The notes beneath the pieces are model-generated. The model was not told the origin of the DNA. It ran no database searches and was given only the letters and a program-made list of their open reading frames with translations. A stretch of DNA of 64,000 bases from Tragulus kanchil (lineage: Eukaryota; Chordata; Mammalia; Artiodactyla; Tragulidae): assembly GCA_022376925.1 (NCBI GenBank), contig JAIOJX010000031.1, positions 136,728,854 to 136,792,853 of the forward strand, written 5' to 3'. Every line of letters starts with the position of its first letter. Position 1 is the first letter of the stretch. Position numbers and translations under genes: made by a program. Below are positions 61,818-64,000 of this stretch, piece by piece.

Positions 61818-63349
61818 AAAGAAGAATAGAGCTGGGGGAATCAACCTTCCTGACTTCAGACTATACTACAAAGCTACTGTCATCAAGACAGCATGGTACT
61901 GGGACAAAAACAGAAATACAGACCAATAGAACAAGACAGAGAGCCCAGAGATAACTCCACACACCTATAGGTACCTTATTTTTAAAAAAGGAGGCAAGAA
62001 TATACAATGGGGCAGAGACAGCCTTTTCAATAAGCAGTGCTGGGAAAACTGGACGGTTACATGTAACAGAATAAAATTAGAACACTTCCTAACATCATAC
62101 ACAAAGATAAACTTGAAATGGATTAAAGACCTAAATATAGTAAAAGAAACTATAAAACTCTTAGTACAAAACATAGGTAGAACTGGTGACATAAATCAAA
62201 ACAGGATCCTTTACGACCCCTCCTGCTAGAATAAGGGAAAGAAAAACAAAAATAAACAAGTGGGACCTAATTAAATTTAAAAGCTTTTGCACAACAACAA
62301 CAACAACAATAAAACTATAAACAAGGTGAACAGATAACCTTCAGAATGGGAGAAAATAATAGCATGGGAGAAAATAAACTTTGGAAATTTCCAAAATAAA
62401 CAGGCAGCTCATACAACTCAATACACGAGAAAAGACCTAAAGACAGCGCTCCAAAGAAGATGGCTAACAAACACATGAAGAGACACTCAACTATGCTCAT
62501 TATTAGAGAAATGCAAGTTAAAACTACAGTCAGATATCACCTCATGCCAGTCAGAATGGCCATCATCAAAAGGTATACAAATAATAAATATTGGAGAAAG
62601 TGTGGAGAAAAGAGAATGCTCTTGCCCTGTTGGTAGGAATATAAACTGATACAGCCACTATGGACGATGGTATGAAGATTCCTTAAAAAACTAGGAATAA
62701 AACCACCGTATGACCCAGCAATTCTAGGAAACAAAAGAAACAAAAACTGAAAAAGACACATGTACTCCAATGTTCATTGCAGCAGTGTTTACAACAGCTA
62801 GAACATGGAAGCAACCTAGATGTCCAATGACAGATGAATGGATAAATAAGCTATGGTACATATACATAGTGGAATATTACCCAGTCATAAAAAGGAACAC
62901 ATTTGAGTCAGTTCTAATGAGGTGGATGAACCTAGAGCCTATTATGTAGACTGAAGTGAGTCAGAAAGAGAAAGATAAATATCATATACTAACGCATACA
63001 TATGCAATCTAGAAAGATGGTGCTGGTGAATTTATTTGCAAACAACAATGGAGAAACAAAATAGAGAAGAGACTTAAGGACATGGTGGGGTCGAGGAAGG
63101 AGAGAGTGAGATGTATGGAGAGAGTAACACGGACTTACAACACCATATGCTAACACAGATAGCCAATGGGAATTTGCCATATAATTCAGGGACCCCAATC
63201 AGGAGCTCTGGAACAACCTGAAAGGGTGGGATGGTGAGAGAGACAGAGGGAAGTTCAAGAGGGAGGTGATCCATGTGTCCCTATGGCGGATTCATGTTGA
63301 TATTTGACAGAAAACAACAAAATTCTGTAAAGCAATTATCCTTTAATAA
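61328..63349 (+). mobile_element. 5'-truncated LINE-1 with ORF2 end and ruminant-type 3' UTR
   Basis: The C-terminal half of ORF2 is followed in order (frames at 61349 and 61732 with stops and frame changes), ending near 63010. The 3' UTR (63015-63345) is the ruminant LINE-1 type with 'catggtggggtcgaggaagg' and 'gatccatgtgtccctatgg'. A CAACAA repeat sits at 62293-62311. It is non-functional. Confidence 0.88.
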
Positions 63350-63351
63350 TA

Positions 63352-63545
63352 ATAATTTTTATTTTTAAATTTATTTTTATTCTTTATTTTAAAGGTTTTA
63401 CAGAGTTTTGTTGTTCACATACATGTATGTTCCCAGATCAGTCATATGCATATCCATGGTCCCCATCCACCCAGGTCCCCCCCATCCCACCCCTCCAGAC
63501 CTTTGCCCCAAGCCATTGTAAGCACTCCTATTCCCTTAGCACTGT
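63352..63545 (-). mobile_element. LINE-1 3' end, minus strand, abutting the previous LINE-1
   Basis: A T-rich start and 'acagagttttgttgttcaca', then a C-rich stretch (63460-63500) match the end at 27288-27500 and the reverse of 11876-12180. It meets the plus-strand LINE-1 tail to tail, so one inserted into the A-tail of the other. Confidence 0.72.
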
Positions 63546-64000
63546 GATACTAGCTATCTTTAATAATTTTTTTAAAAAGAAGAGCATGCTAAGACAAAAG
63601 AGTAATAAGAGAATAAAGAAAACTTCTTGGAGATTAAAAAACTCGACAGATGGCCTTTCTTGCTTTCTGGGATGGCCCACACTGTGTCTAAGGACTGTGT
63701 TTCCCCCCTTAATAAAACTTTTTTCACGTAAAAGGACAGTTAACGTAAAAATATTCAAAGAAAAGCCTATGATAAAATTAAGAAAAATTCCTGGGTGAGG
63801 AAACCTACAAAATGACAAAAACCCAAATGAAGTAAAGGATGGAGTTAAGACAGTCCAATAATGAACTGGTAGTACTGTCTTAAAGACAGAACAAAACCAT
63901 AATCAGAGAAATACTATAAGAACATTTCAAACCGTCCCAAAGTATAGAAGTCACCATCTTGAAGGGGCCAACCTATTGCGCAGAGTAATAAAGGGAAAAC
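63546..64000. other. Intronic sequence with an AATAAA-containing stretch
   Basis: An AATAAA at 63711-63716 follows a short C/T-rich stretch. This could be the end of an old LTR but is too weak to call. I see no exon. Confidence 0.4.

Noticed and set aside
1..64000. CRISPR array, phage or bacterial operon
   Set aside because: The direct repeats are about 1.1 kb tandem pairs or dispersed SINEs. There are no short regularly spaced repeats, no bacterial-type coding density and no ribosome binding sites; exon-intron structure is mammalian.
55301..64000. Previous ITFG1 exon (region before STLITSVV)
   Set aside because: No matching coding stretch with a donor ending in AG of a split Ser codon could be recognised to the right.
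1..64000. Functional tRNA genes
   Set aside because: Box A and box B motifs are plentiful but all sit in SINE heads that do not keep a tRNA cloverleaf end.

Overview
This is mammalian nuclear DNA, almost certainly from a ruminant. It carries Bov-tA-type tRNA-derived SINEs, a BovB/Bov-A fragment, ruminant-type LINE-1 3' ends, cetartiodactyl CHR-type SINEs, and older MIR, L2, MER5A-like and Tigger/MER2-like relics. One CHR-like SINE subfamily dominates: about 13 independent insertions, several with perfect target-site duplications. That bias, rather than a Bov-tA majority, might point to a lineage outside the well-known bovids (a chevrotain is one possibility), but this is inference.

The only gene I can support is ITFG1 (integrin alpha FG-GAP repeat containing 1, also called TIP), on the minus strand. 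Four consecutive internal coding exons are present: 55164-55300, 52063-52120, 49699-49773 and 30642-30736. Their splice sites are canonical and their phases join exactly into one frame that reads through FG-GAP-type repeats and five N-glycosylation sequons of the extracellular part. The first exons should lie to the right of the window and the later exons to the left. Everything else I can see is intron and repeats.

Layout. 1-6060: an old plus-strand LINE-1 broken by SINE, BovB-like and LTR-like pieces. 6060-8600: plain intron. 8600-12200: a MER5A relic and a younger 5'-truncated LINE-1. 12200-30640: intron with MIR, L2 and SINE insertions and one compound microsatellite. 30640-30740: an ITFG1 exon. 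31200-41700: dense nested LINE-1 and SINE insertions. 41700-49700: mostly unique intron. 49700-55300: three ITFG1 exons. 55300-60190: intron with MIR, SINE and a Tigger-like element. 60190-63550: a LINE-1 abutting an opposite-strand LINE-1 3' end.

The most striking property is not a gene. At 18 places a block of roughly 1.03-1.16 kb is followed immediately by a near-identical second copy. The copies ignore repeat and exon boundaries, differ mainly in homopolymer lengths and at their edges, and twice duplicate an ITFG1 exon, once with a 58-bp exon that would break the frame. The simplest reading is unmerged contig-end overlaps in the assembly, with about 19 kb of the window being extra copies. 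I found no credible new biological system here.
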